Below, one piece after another: positions 25,543 through 36,500 of a stretch of DNA of 64,000 nt. Under the pieces are notes generated by a model. That model ran no database searches, had not been told where the DNA came from, and was given only the letters and a program-made list of their open reading frames with translations. The DNA is taken from the NCBI GenBank assembly GCA_966211955.1, contig CBIHOF010000002.1:248001-312000 (forward strand), read 5' to 3'. Position 1 is the first letter of the stretch. Each line of letters opens with the position of its first letter. The position numbers and the translations under genes were made by a program. Source of the DNA: Albitalea sp966211955 (GTDB lineage Bacteria > Pseudomonadota > Gammaproteobacteria > Burkholderiales > Burkholderiaceae_C).

Positions 25543-27678
25543 ATGGTTTGCACGAAGGAATGGCGACAGATCCTGGTCGCTGCGGCCGGCCTGGCCGTGG
25601 CGGCGTTGCTTGCCGGCTGCGGCGGCAACACGACTGAGTCGCTGAACACGAAGCCGGCTTATGTGGGCAGCGTCAAAGCGACGACCTACGACGGCACGAG
25701 CGACGACCTGCTCACCGCGGGCCTCGGCAAGAGCGGCCTTGCACTCGCGCTGCCCGCCTATGCCGACCCGGTTCATCCCACAGCGGCGGAACTGCGTCGC
25801 GCCGCCATCTACAACAGCTACCGCGCGATCGTGGACATGACCGCCGCGGGGGGCTACGGCACGCTGTACGGCCCGAACGTCGACGCCACTGGCGTGGCAG
25901 GCACTGGCGAAGGAAAGATCGCCGGCACCGAATACATCGCCTTCAGCGACGACGGCACTGGCCAGCGCAATGTCACGCTGATGGTGCAGGTGCCGTCGAC
26001 CTTCGACAAGAACAACCCGTGCATCATCACCGCCACGTCCTCGGGCTCGCGCGGCGCGTACGGCGCGATCACCACCGGTGAGTGGGGCCTCAAGAAGGGC
26101 TGCGCCGTCGCCTACACCGACAAGGGCACGGGAAGCGCGCCGCACGACCTGGCCAACGACACCGTGCCGCTGATCGACGGCACGCGCACCACGGCGGCGG
26201 CCGCCGGCACCAGCGCGCAGTTCCGCGCGCCGCTCACGAGCAGCGAGCTCGCGGCGTTCAACGCTGCATCGCCCAATCGCTTCGCGCTCAAGCATGCGCA
26301 CTCGCAGCGCAACCCCGAGAAGGATTGGGGCCAGTTCACGCTGCAGGCGGTGGAGTTCGCGTTCTACGTGCTCAACGAGCAGCACAGCGCGAGCAACGCT
26401 GCAGGCACGGCGAAGCTCAGGACCATCGAGCCGGGCAACACGCTCGTCATCGCATCGAGCATCTCCAACGGCGGCGGCGCGGCCATCGCCGCGGCGGAGC
26501 AGGACACGCAAGGCCTGATCGACGGCGTCGCGGTGTCCGAGCCCGGCGTGGAGCTGCCGGCGTCGCCGGGTGTCACCGTGCAGCGCGGCGCCGTCACGCT
26601 CACCACCTTCGGCCGCCCGCTTGTCGACTTCACGAGCCATGCCAACCTGTACCAGTCGTGCGCGTCGCTGTCCACGAGCCTCGCGGGCACGCCCTTCCAG
26701 GCGAGCTTCGCGGGCGGCTTCGGCTTCTTCGCGGGCAACCGCTGCGCGACGCTGAAGGCCAAGGGCCTGCTCACGGCCACCACCACCGCCACGCAAGCCG
26801 ACGAGGCGCTGCAAAAGCTGCGCGACTACGGCTGGGAGGCGGAATCCGACCCGCTGCATGCATCGCTTGCGGCCTTTGAGGTGGCACCAGCCGTGACCGT
26901 GACCTTCGCCAATGCGCTCGCCCGTGCGAGCGTGAAGGACAAGCTGTGTGGCGTGAGCTTCTCGGCCGTCACCGCGCTCGGCGCGCTCACCACCATCGAC
27001 CCGGCGCAGCTCGCGCAGATGTTCGCCACAGGCAACGGCGTGCCACCGCAGTCGGTGCCCAACGTGCAGCTGATCAACGACAACAACCCGACCGGCCCCA
27101 TCCGCGATGCGATCTCGGTGTCGCCGTCCACCGGAGTGGCCGACTGGAACGCCGATGCGGCGCTGTGCTTTCGCAACCTCCTCACCGGCACCGACGCGGC
27201 CTCCATCGCCTTGCAGACGGGCCTGAACGAGACGCGGCGCAACGGCAACCTGCACGGCAAGCCAGCGCTCATCGTGCATGGACGCGCCGACGCGCTGCTG
27301 CCGGTGAACCACACCTCGCGGCCGTACTACGCGCTCAACAAGCTCACCGAAGGAGCGGCCAGCAAGCTGTCGTACATCGAGGTCGCGAACGCGCAGCACT
27401 TCGACACCTTCATCGGCCTGCCCACCATCCTACCGGGCTACGACACGCGCTACATCCCGCTGCACGTGTACCTGAACCGCGCGCTCGATGCGGTGTACGC
27501 CACCCTGAAGAGCGGCACCGCCTTGCCCGCGAGCCAGGTGGTGCGCACGGTGCCGCGCGGCGGCACGCCGGGCGCCGCGCCGGCCATCACGCTTGCCAAC
27601 GTGCCGCCCATCGCGGCCACGCCGGCGGCGGCCGATGCCATCGGCTACGCCGCGGGCACGGTGACCATTCCAGATTGA
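25543..27678 (+). CDS. D-3-hydroxybutyrate oligomer hydrolase, lipoprotein
   Basis: 711 residues from ATG 25543 (RBS ACAGGAGAAGACACG). Lipobox LAGC near residue 27 predicts a lipoprotein. The sequence matches the 3HB-oligomer hydrolase family along its length: PAELRRAAIYNSYRAIVDM-type region, ATSSGSRGAYGAITTGEWGLKKGCAVAYTDKG, the nucleophile region IASSISNGGGAA, GKPALIVHGRADALLPVNHTSRPYYALN and NAQHFDTF (candidate Asp and His). Enzymes of this family cleave 3HB dimers and oligomers to monomer. Lipid anchoring would place it in the periplasm or at the outer membrane, upstream of import. Confidence 0.9.
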   Translation: MVCTKEWRQILVAAAGLAVAALLAGCGGNTTESLNTKPAYVGSVKATTYDGTSDDLLTAGLGKSGLALALPAYADPVHPTAAELRRAAIYNSYRAIVDMTAAGGYGTLYGPNVDATGVAGTGEGKIAGTEYIAFSDDGTGQRNVTLMVQVPSTFDKNNPCIITATSSGSRGAYGAITTGEWGLKKGCAVAYTDKGTGSAPHDLANDTVPLIDGTRTTAAAAGTSAQFRAPLTSSELAAFNAASPNRFALKHAHSQRNPEKDWGQFTLQAVEFAFYVLNEQHSASNAAGTAKLRTIEPGNTLVIASSISNGGGAAIAAAEQDTQGLIDGVAVSEPGVELPASPGVTVQRGAVTLTTFGRPLVDFTSHANLYQSCASLSTSLAGTPFQASFAGGFGFFAGNRCATLKAKGLLTATTTATQADEALQKLRDYGWEAESDPLHASLAAFEVAPAVTVTFANALARASVKDKLCGVSFSAVTALGALTTIDPAQLAQMFATGNGVPPQSVPNVQLINDNNPTGPIRDAISVSPSTGVADWNADAALCFRNLLTGTDAASIALQTGLNETRRNGNLHGKPALIVHGRADALLPVNHTSRPYYALNKLTEGAASKLSYIEVANAQHFDTFIGLPTILPGYDTRYIPLHVYLNRALDAVYATLKSGTALPASQVVRTVPRGGTPGAAPAITLANVPPIAATPAAADAIGYAAGTVTIPD

Positions 27679-27706
27679 TCGACAGGTGTCGAACCAGGGA
27701 GGCGAC

Positions 27707-28546
27707 ATGCCACACGCATCGCACTACATGACATGCGAGGGCCGCGAGATCCACTACACGCAATGGGGCGCCGAGCACCAGGAGACGGTCATCGCCTGGC
27801 ACGGCCTGGCGCGCACCTGCCGCGACATGGACGACATTGCAGGGCACCTGTCGCAGCACTATCGCGTGATCTGCCCCGACACCATCGGCCGGGGCCTGAG
27901 CCAGTGGAGCCCGCAGCCCGAGCGCGAGTACTGCCTGGACTTCTACGCCCGTCTGGCCACGTCCTTCGTGGACCAGCTGGGGCTGGACAGCTTCCACTGG
28001 CTGGGCACGTCCATGGGCGGCGCGATCGGCACGGTGGCCGCGGCCACTTCATTGCGCGGGCGCATCCGCCGGCTGGTGCTCAACGACAACGGGCCGCAGC
28101 TCGCGGAGGCGGCCCTCCAGCGCATCCGCAGCTATGCCGGCAACCCGATGGCCTTCGACCGGGTGAGCGAACTGGAGGCCTACTTCCGGTCGGTGTACCA
28201 ACCCTATGGCTGGCTGAGCGATGCGCAATGGCGGCGGCTCGCGGAAACGTCGACCCGACGCCTGCCCGACGGCCGCGTGACGCCGCACTACGACCCGGCG
28301 ATGGTCATGCAGTTCACCCATCACGAGAACGACTACCTGCGCTGGCGCGAGTGGGACACGCTGGACATTCCCGTGCTGTGCCTGCGCGGCGAGTCGTCGG
28401 ACCTGCTGCTGCGCGACACCTGCGACGAGATGCGCAAGCGCGGGCCCCGGGCGGTGGTGATCGAGATCGCGAATTGCGGGCATGCGCCGGCGTTGAACAC
28501 GCAGGCGCAGTTCGAGCTGGTGGAGCGGTTCTTCAGGGGCGAGTGA
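27707..28546 (+). CDS. Alpha/beta-hydrolase, last gene of the PHB cluster
   Basis: 279 residues; ATG at 27707 after CAGGGAGGCGAC, 28 bp behind the oligomer hydrolase gene. No signal peptide, so cytoplasmic. Fold motifs: IAWHGLARTCRDMDDIAGHL (oxyanion HG), nucleophile elbow WLGTSMGGAIG, LVLNDNGPQL and a C-terminal CGHAPALN (His). Similar hydrolases occur next to PHB genes in Burkholderiales. Its position suggests it hydrolyses imported short 3HB esters, but many substrates are possible for the fold. Confidence 0.8.
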   Translation: MPHASHYMTCEGREIHYTQWGAEHQETVIAWHGLARTCRDMDDIAGHLSQHYRVICPDTIGRGLSQWSPQPEREYCLDFYARLATSFVDQLGLDSFHWLGTSMGGAIGTVAAATSLRGRIRRLVLNDNGPQLAEAALQRIRSYAGNPMAFDRVSELEAYFRSVYQPYGWLSDAQWRRLAETSTRRLPDGRVTPHYDPAMVMQFTHHENDYLRWREWDTLDIPVLCLRGESSDLLLRDTCDEMRKRGPRAVVIEIANCGHAPALNTQAQFELVERFFRGE

Positions 28547-28667
28547 CGCTCGCCGTCGCCAATTGATCGGCCAGGTGGTCGATGAACACCCGCGCCCGCG
28601 CGATGTACGCCGGTGGCCCACGGTCAGCGGTCTTCACGAAGGCCCGCATGCCGGTGAGCTTGTCCAT
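28533..28667 (-). pseudogene. Remnant of a LysR-family regulator (large internal deletion)
   Basis: A 44-codon frame begins MDKLTGMRAFVKTAD, the start of a typical LysR HTH, and jumps directly into PPAYIARARVFIDHLADQLA, the typical C-terminus of the same family. Some 250 residues between are gone with the frame intact. It overlaps the last bases of the hydrolase gene tail-to-tail. It cannot be functional as a regulator; it may mark the former boundary or regulator of this cluster. Confidence 0.65.
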
Positions 28668-28775
28668 GGGGGCGTGGGATTGCAGCGGTTCGTTCCGCAA
28701 TGAACGGAACGCAAAGGCCTGTCGCTGAGAAGCGGGCCAGTTTAGGCTTCGCGTCTCCATTCGCCTGCTGCCCCG

Positions 28776-29306
28776 ATGCCGATGCCCGTCACCTTCGTCC
28801 CTGCCGATCCCGCGCACCACCGCGAGGTGATCCTGCGCCTGAACGTCGAGTACCTTCGCTGGGTTCGCGAGGGCGTCGTCGGCATGTTCGGCGAACAAGC
28901 CCTCTCATCGTTCCACACCTCGGTGGAAGAGGATGCAGCCGCGACGATCGAGCACCTGTGCCAGCCGCAGGACGGCGGCGGGGCGTTCTACCTCGTCGAG
29001 CTGCAGGGCGAGTTCGTCGGGATGTGCGCCGTGCGCCGGCTGCGCGACGGCGTGGCGGAGATCAAGCGCGTGTACATCCGCCAGCCCGCGCGCGGCATGG
29101 GCCTGGGCCGGCTCGTGCTGCAGCGGCTGCTGTCGGACGCGCGTGCCATGGGTTGCCGCACCGTGTGCCTGGACACGGCCGAGTTCATGCATGCCGCGCG
29201 CCGGCTGTACCTGGCCCACGGCTTCGTGGATTGCCCGCCGCATGACGAGGTGGAGGTGCCGCGCGCGCTGCACCGCCGCTGGCACTTCATGCAGCGCCCG
29301 GCCTGA
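28776..29306 (+). CDS. GNAT-family N-acetyltransferase
   Basis: 176 residues. Acetyl-CoA binding motif A is clear: AEIKRVYIRQPARGMGLGRLVLQRLL (R/Q-x-x-G-x-G/A loop at GMGLG), followed by CLDTAEFMHAARRLYLAHGF (motif B). The N-terminus has HREVILRLNVEYLRWV, seen in many single-domain GNATs. Acceptor substrate unknown. Bases 28668-28775 and 29307-29427 contain nothing I can support. Confidence 0.85.
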   Translation: MPMPVTFVPADPAHHREVILRLNVEYLRWVREGVVGMFGEQALSSFHTSVEEDAAATIEHLCQPQDGGGAFYLVELQGEFVGMCAVRRLRDGVAEIKRVYIRQPARGMGLGRLVLQRLLSDARAMGCRTVCLDTAEFMHAARRLYLAHGFVDCPPHDEVEVPRALHRRWHFMQRPA

Positions 29307-29427
29307 CGCGACTGGGGACGACATGAATCCGCAGGCACTGCGTCTGCGGCATGGGCATGGCGATGATCGTCACCATGCTCTGGCGAACGCAGGGGCTGTG
29401 GCCCCAGCCGTCCGCCACGCGATGAAC

Positions 29428-29697
29428 TCATCCGCCGGCGTCGCTCGCCTGAATCGCATCGATCTGCGCCACCACCGCATCGCGCACTGCCTCTTCGGCA
29501 ACGGAGGCAATGCCCGGCGACGACAACGGGATGGACCCGTCGAGCCGCCACTTGCCGTCGGCGCCCTGCGTGACCGTGGCGCTCCAGGTGATGGCGTGCG
29601 TGTCGACGTCGTAATCCGCGTTGTAGGTGTAGACCTGGGCTGTCTTGGCGTGCTCGTGCCTGGTTTCCGCGATCCGCATCCTCGTCTCCCAGGTCAT
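29428..29697 (-). CDS. Small hypothetical protein coupled to a GlsB/YeaQ-type gene
   Basis: 89 residues, ATG overlapping the stop of the upstream membrane-protein gene (ATGA). Soluble, with VYTYNADYDVDTHAITWSAT and a Trp/Asp-rich middle; no signal peptide. I do not recognise the family. The coupling and intact frame suggest it is expressed with the membrane protein. Confidence 0.55.
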   Translation of the reverse strand: MTWETRMRIAETRHEHAKTAQVYTYNADYDVDTHAITWSATVTQGADGKWRLDGSIPLSSPGIASVAEEAVRDAVVAQIDAIQASDAGG

Positions 29698-29951
29698 CGC
29701 AGTCGCCGCAGCAGGTTCACCACCGCGAGCAGGATGATCGCGCCCAGCAGCGACACGATCAGGCTGGGCAGGCTGAAGTCGTGCGAGTTGATGGTGCCGC
29801 CGCCGAAATAGGGCGACAGCAGCCAGCCGCCGATGAAGGCGCCGACGATGCCCACCACGATGTCCATCACGAGCCCTTCGGGGCTGCGCATGAGCATGCT
29901 TGCGACCCAGCCGATGAGCCCGCCGACGGCGAGCCAGATGACGATGTTCAT
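29694..29951 (-). CDS. GlsB/YeaQ/YmgE-family stress-response membrane protein
   Basis: 85 residues; ATG 29951 has AAGGAG 5 nt upstream; a GTG two codons earlier is less likely. Three hydrophobic segments with the family pattern IIWLAVGGLIGWVASML-like start, DIVVGIVGAFIGGWLL in the middle and LIVSLLGAIILLAVVNLL at the end. Inner-membrane protein often induced by stress; molecular role unknown. Confidence 0.85.
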   Translation of the reverse strand: MNIVIWLAVGGLIGWVASMLMRSPEGLVMDIVVGIVGAFIGGWLLSPYFGGGTINSHDFSLPSLIVSLLGAIILLAVVNLLRRLR

Positions 29952-30054
29952 GGCCACTCCTTCAAGTTGCGTTTCCTGAAGGCTAGGTGCCCGGCCGCGT
30001 GCGCACAGCCGGCCAAGGCCGCGATGGCGCGTCAGCCTGCTCCTACTTTGGACG

Positions 30055-32130
<2,076 letters not shown>

Positions 32131-32207
32131 GCAGGCACTGTATCCCTCACCTCAGCCGTTCCACATCGTTGGAAACGCCAAGTACCACTGGCGCGGCTCG
32201 CGAGCTT

Positions 32208-33344
32208 CTACCGCCTGAACTTGCCGTCGGGCCCGATGATGGACAGGTCCGCATAGTCGAGCCCGGTGTGGTTGTGCGGGCCGTAGGTGATTTCCAAGCC
32301 GCCGATGTCCACCTTCTTCATGCCTTCCAGCGCCTGCTGCAGCTTGGCGCGCGTGGGGTTGGCACCGGCGCGCTTGAGGCCCTCCACCAGCACCTTGGCG
32401 CCGGCATAGCCTTCGAGCATCGCGGGCGACACGTCGCCCATGCCTTTCTTCGCGGCCAGGTCGTTCGCCTCTTTCACGATGGGTGCCGACAGCGAACGCT
32501 CGTAGGGGAAGATCTGCGACACGATCGTGCCGCGCGCGTAGTCGCCCATCTGCTTGATGAAGCCGCTGGAGGCGTTGTTCGACACGGTGACGATCTGCGC
32601 CTTCGAGCCCGACGCGCGAATCTCCTTGGTCGCGTCCGACACCGCACCCGCCGAGCCGATGAGGAAGATGGCCTGCGGCTCCTTCTCCGTCGTCTTCTTC
32701 ACGATGGCTGCGAAGTCGGGCTTGGTGCGGTCGAACTTCTCGAGGAAGAGCGGGGTGAGCTTGGCCTTCTCGAAGCCCTTCTGCGCGCCCTGGGCGCAGT
32801 CGGAGCCGAAGGAGTCGTCCACGTGCACGAGCGCGACGCGCGTGAGGCCGATCGTGGCCAGGTGCGTCACCGCCTTCTCGGCCTCGCGCTGGTAGGTGGC
32901 GCGCACGTTGAAGATCCACGGGTTCACCGGCTTGTGCAGGATCATCGCGCCGGTGGACGGCGCCACCAGCGGGATCTTGTACTGGTCCAGCAGCGGGCGG
33001 ATGGCCTCGGTGTGCGGCGTGCCGCGGTTGAGGAAGAGCGCAATCGCGTTCTTGTCCACGATCAGTTTCTTCGCGTTCTCGGCGGCGAGCTTGGGGTCGA
33101 ACTTGTCATCCATCGACACGAGCTCGATGTGCTGTCCGTTCACGCCGCCTTGCGAGTTGATCCAGTCGATGTAGAGCTTGGCGCCGTCCGTGTTTTCTTT
33201 CACGCCTGAGGCGACGGGGCCGGTGAAGCCCGAGGTCTGGCCGATGACGAGGTCGGCGTGCGCGAGGGCGCAGGCGGTGAGTGCGGCGATGGCGACAGTG
33301 AGGCGGGCGAGCCGGCGGCTGCCCGTGCGGTGCGATGAAGTCAT
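32208..33344 (-). CDS. ABC transporter substrate-binding protein (Leu/Ile/Val-type)
   Basis: 378 residues; ATG 33344 follows CTGGAGACAAGAC. Signal peptide ending at ALAHA. Peripla_BP_6 features: LVIGQTSGFTGPVASGVKENTDGAKLY-like start, VALVHVDDSFGSDCAQGAQKGFEK, AIFLIGSAGAVSDATKEI and GLDYADLSIIGPDGKFRR end. No permease or ATPase is adjacent, so it is an orphan or serves a transporter elsewhere. It belongs to a different branch from the binding protein at 18977. The 240 bp upstream (33345-33584) divide it from uvrA and hold no gene. Confidence 0.88.
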   Translation of the reverse strand: MTSSHRTGSRRLARLTVAIAALTACALAHADLVIGQTSGFTGPVASGVKENTDGAKLYIDWINSQGGVNGQHIELVSMDDKFDPKLAAENAKKLIVDKNAIALFLNRGTPHTEAIRPLLDQYKIPLVAPSTGAMILHKPVNPWIFNVRATYQREAEKAVTHLATIGLTRVALVHVDDSFGSDCAQGAQKGFEKAKLTPLFLEKFDRTKPDFAAIVKKTTEKEPQAIFLIGSAGAVSDATKEIRASGSKAQIVTVSNNASSGFIKQMGDYARGTIVSQIFPYERSLSAPIVKEANDLAAKKGMGDVSPAMLEGYAGAKVLVEGLKRAGANPTRAKLQQALEGMKKVDIGGLEITYGPHNHTGLDYADLSIIGPDGKFRR

Positions 33345-33584
33345 GTCTTGTCTCCAGTCAGCGATGGCCCTGGCGAACGCTTGCGGCTTCTTCGAGCCCC
33401 GTTGGGAGTCGCTTGGTGCTGTCACCTTGGCGACTCGGTCCGCTGGAGCGAGTGTTCTCCCAAGTGCAGGTGAAGGCATTGTGGAAAACCGACACAGGGT
33501 GCGGTAAAGCGTGCAAAAGCCCCATTCGGCAGAGTTTGTGGCGGTCCCTAGAATGTTCCGCTCCCCTCTCGGAGCCCCCTTCCC

Positions 33585-36500
33585 ATGACCTCCGGTCTGA
33601 TTCGCATCCGCGGCGCCCGCCAGCACAACCTCAAGAACCTCGACCTCGACATCCGCACCGGCGAGATCACGGTGGTGACGGGGCCGAGCGGCTCGGGCAA
33701 GTCCAGCCTCGTGTTCGACACGCTGTATGCCGAGGGCCAGCGCCGCTACGTCGAGACGTTCAGTGCGTACGCGCGCCAGTTCCTCGACCGCATGGACCGG
33801 CCGGCGGTCGACCGGGTGGACGGCGTGCCGCCGGCCATCGCCATCGACCAGACCAACCCGGTCCGCACCTCGCGCTCGACGGTGGGCACGATGACGGAGC
33901 TGAACGATCACCTGAAGCTCTTGTATGCGCGCGCCGCGGAGTTGTTCGACCGCGAGACCGCCAAGCTCGTGCGCCACGACACGCCGGAGACGATCTACGC
34001 CGAGCTGCTGGCGCGCACGCGCGATGGCGACCCGCGCGTGGTGGTCACCTTCCCGGTGGAGCTGCCCGCGAGCACGACACCCGAGGAGGTGGAGCAGTGG
34101 CTCGCCGCGAGCGGCTTCACCAAGGTGCAGGCGCAGCGCGAGGTGGCATCGCCCACCGGCGCGCGCAAGGTGCTGGACGTGGTGGCGGATCGCTTCCGCG
34201 TGCAGGGGGCGGAGAAGGTGCGGGTGGTGGAGGCGATCGAGACGGCGCTCAAGCGGGGGAGCGGGCGGGTCAATGTGTATGTGGTCGGCGACGAAGATGC
34301 GGAGCCCACCCTCTGGCGCTTCTCCACCGGCCTGCACTGCCCCGACAGCGACATCCGCTACGCCGACCCGCAGCCCGCGCTCTTCTCCTTCAACAGCGCC
34401 ATGGGCGCCTGCGAGACCTGCCGCGGCTTCGGCCGCGTGATCGGCGTCGACTACGGCCTCGTCATCCCCGACCACCGCAAGACCCTGCGCAGCGGCGCCA
34501 TCAAGCCCATGCAGACGCCCGCCTGGAAGGAGTGCCAGGACGACCTGCTCAAGTATGGCGGCGAGGCCGGCATCCCGCGCGACACCGCGTGGGCGCAGCT
34601 CACCGAGGCGCAGCGTGACTGGGTCATCAACGGGTCGCCGAACTGGAACGGCAACTGGAACAAGCAGTGGTACGGCGTCAAGCGCTTCTTCGAGTACCTC
34701 GAATCCAAGGCCTACAAGATGCACATCCGCGTGCTCTTGTCGAAGTACAGGAGCTACACGCCGTGCCATGCGTGTGGTGGGGCACGGTTGAAGACCGAGG
34801 CACTGCTGTGGCGCCTGGGCAGCAAGGAGGACGCGGATGCGGTGCTGCCGCCGGCCAAGCGCTTCATGCCGGTGGGCGTGAAGTGGTCGCGCGAGCAGCT
34901 CGAATCGATGCCGGGCCTGGTGGTGCATGACCTGATGCTCATGCCCATCCTGCGCATCCGCAGCTTCTTCGATGGCCTGACGCTGCCCAGCAGCATGCTT
35001 GACGATGCACTGAAGCTGCTGCTCGACGAGATCCGCACGCGCCTCAAGTACCTCTGCGACGTCGGCCTTGGCTACCTCACGCTCGACCGGCAAAGCCGCA
35101 CGCTCTCGGGCGGCGAAGTGCAGCGCATCAACCTCACGACTGCACTGGGCACCTCGCTCGTCAACACCATGTTCGTGCTCGACGAGCCGAGCATCGGGCT
35201 GCACCCGCGCGACATGAACCGCATCGTCGAAGCCATGCTGCGCCTGCGCGATGCGGGCAACACGCTGGTGGTGGTGGAGCACGACCCGGCGGTGATGCTC
35301 GCGGCAGACCGCCTGATCGACATGGGCCCCGGCCCCGGCGAGCGCGGCGGCACCATCGTCTTCGACGGCACGCCCGACGAGATCAAGCATGCCGACACCT
35401 TGACCGGCGCCTACCTCGGCGCGCGCAAGCACGTGGGCATGGGCATCAAGCGCATGGTGACCGAGGCGACGCCCAAGCTCATCGTGGAAGGCGCGCGCGA
35501 GCACAACCTGCGCAACGTCACCGTCGAATTCCCGCTGCATCACCTCGTGTGCGTGACGGGCGTGTCGGGCTCCGGCAAGAGCACGCTGATGCAGGACGTG
35601 CTGTACCCCGCACTCTCCCGCCACTTCGGCAAGCCGACGGAGACGCCCGGCGACCACGACCGGCTGCTCGGCGCCGATTGGCTGAGCGATGCGGTGTTCG
35701 TGGACCAGTCGCCCATCGGCAAGACGGCCCGCTCCAACCCGGCGAGCTATGTCGGCGCCTTCGATGAAATCCGCAAGCTCTTCGCCGAGGCGCCGCTCGC
35801 CACGCAACGCGGCTACGGCGCGGGCATGTTCAGCTTCAACGCCGGCGACGGCCGCTGCCCGACATGCGGTGGCTCGGGCTTCGAGCACGTGGAGATGCAG
35901 TTCCTCTCCGACGTGTATCTGCGCTGCCCCGATTGCGATGGACGGCGGTACCGCGCGGAAATCCTGGACGTGAAGATCGACCGGCGACTGCCCGGCGACG
36001 TCATCCGCGATCTCAGCGTGGCCGACGTGCTGGAGCTCACCGTGAGCGAGGCCGTCCAGCTCTTCGCCAACGACCGCGAGGTCATCCGCGTGCTGCAGCC
36101 CATCGTGGACGTGGGCCTGGAATACGTGAAGCTCGGCCAGCCCGTGCCCACGCTGAGCGGCGGCGAGGCGCAACGCCTGAAGCTCGCGGGCTTTCTCGCG
36201 GAAGCCGCGCAGAACACGACCGCAAGCCGCCAGGCCGTCGCGAAGAAGGGCACGCTCTTCATGTTCGACGAGCCCACCACTGGCCTGCACTTCGACGACA
36301 TCGCCAAGCTCATGCGCGCCTTCCGCAAGCTGCTGGACGCCGGCCATTCCATCGTCGTCATCGAGCACAACCTGGACGTGATCCGCGCCTCCGACTGGCT
36401 CATCGACCTCGGCCCCGAAGGTGGCGAGATGGGCGGCGAGGTGGTGTGCGTCGGCACGCCGGAGGAGGTGCGCAAGCACCGCACATCCCACACGGCCAAG

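Noticed and set aside
25339..27399. A 686-codon minus-strand frame opposite the oligomer hydrolase
   Set aside because: Antisense shadow of a well-supported gene; low-complexity Arg/Ala/Gly sequence.
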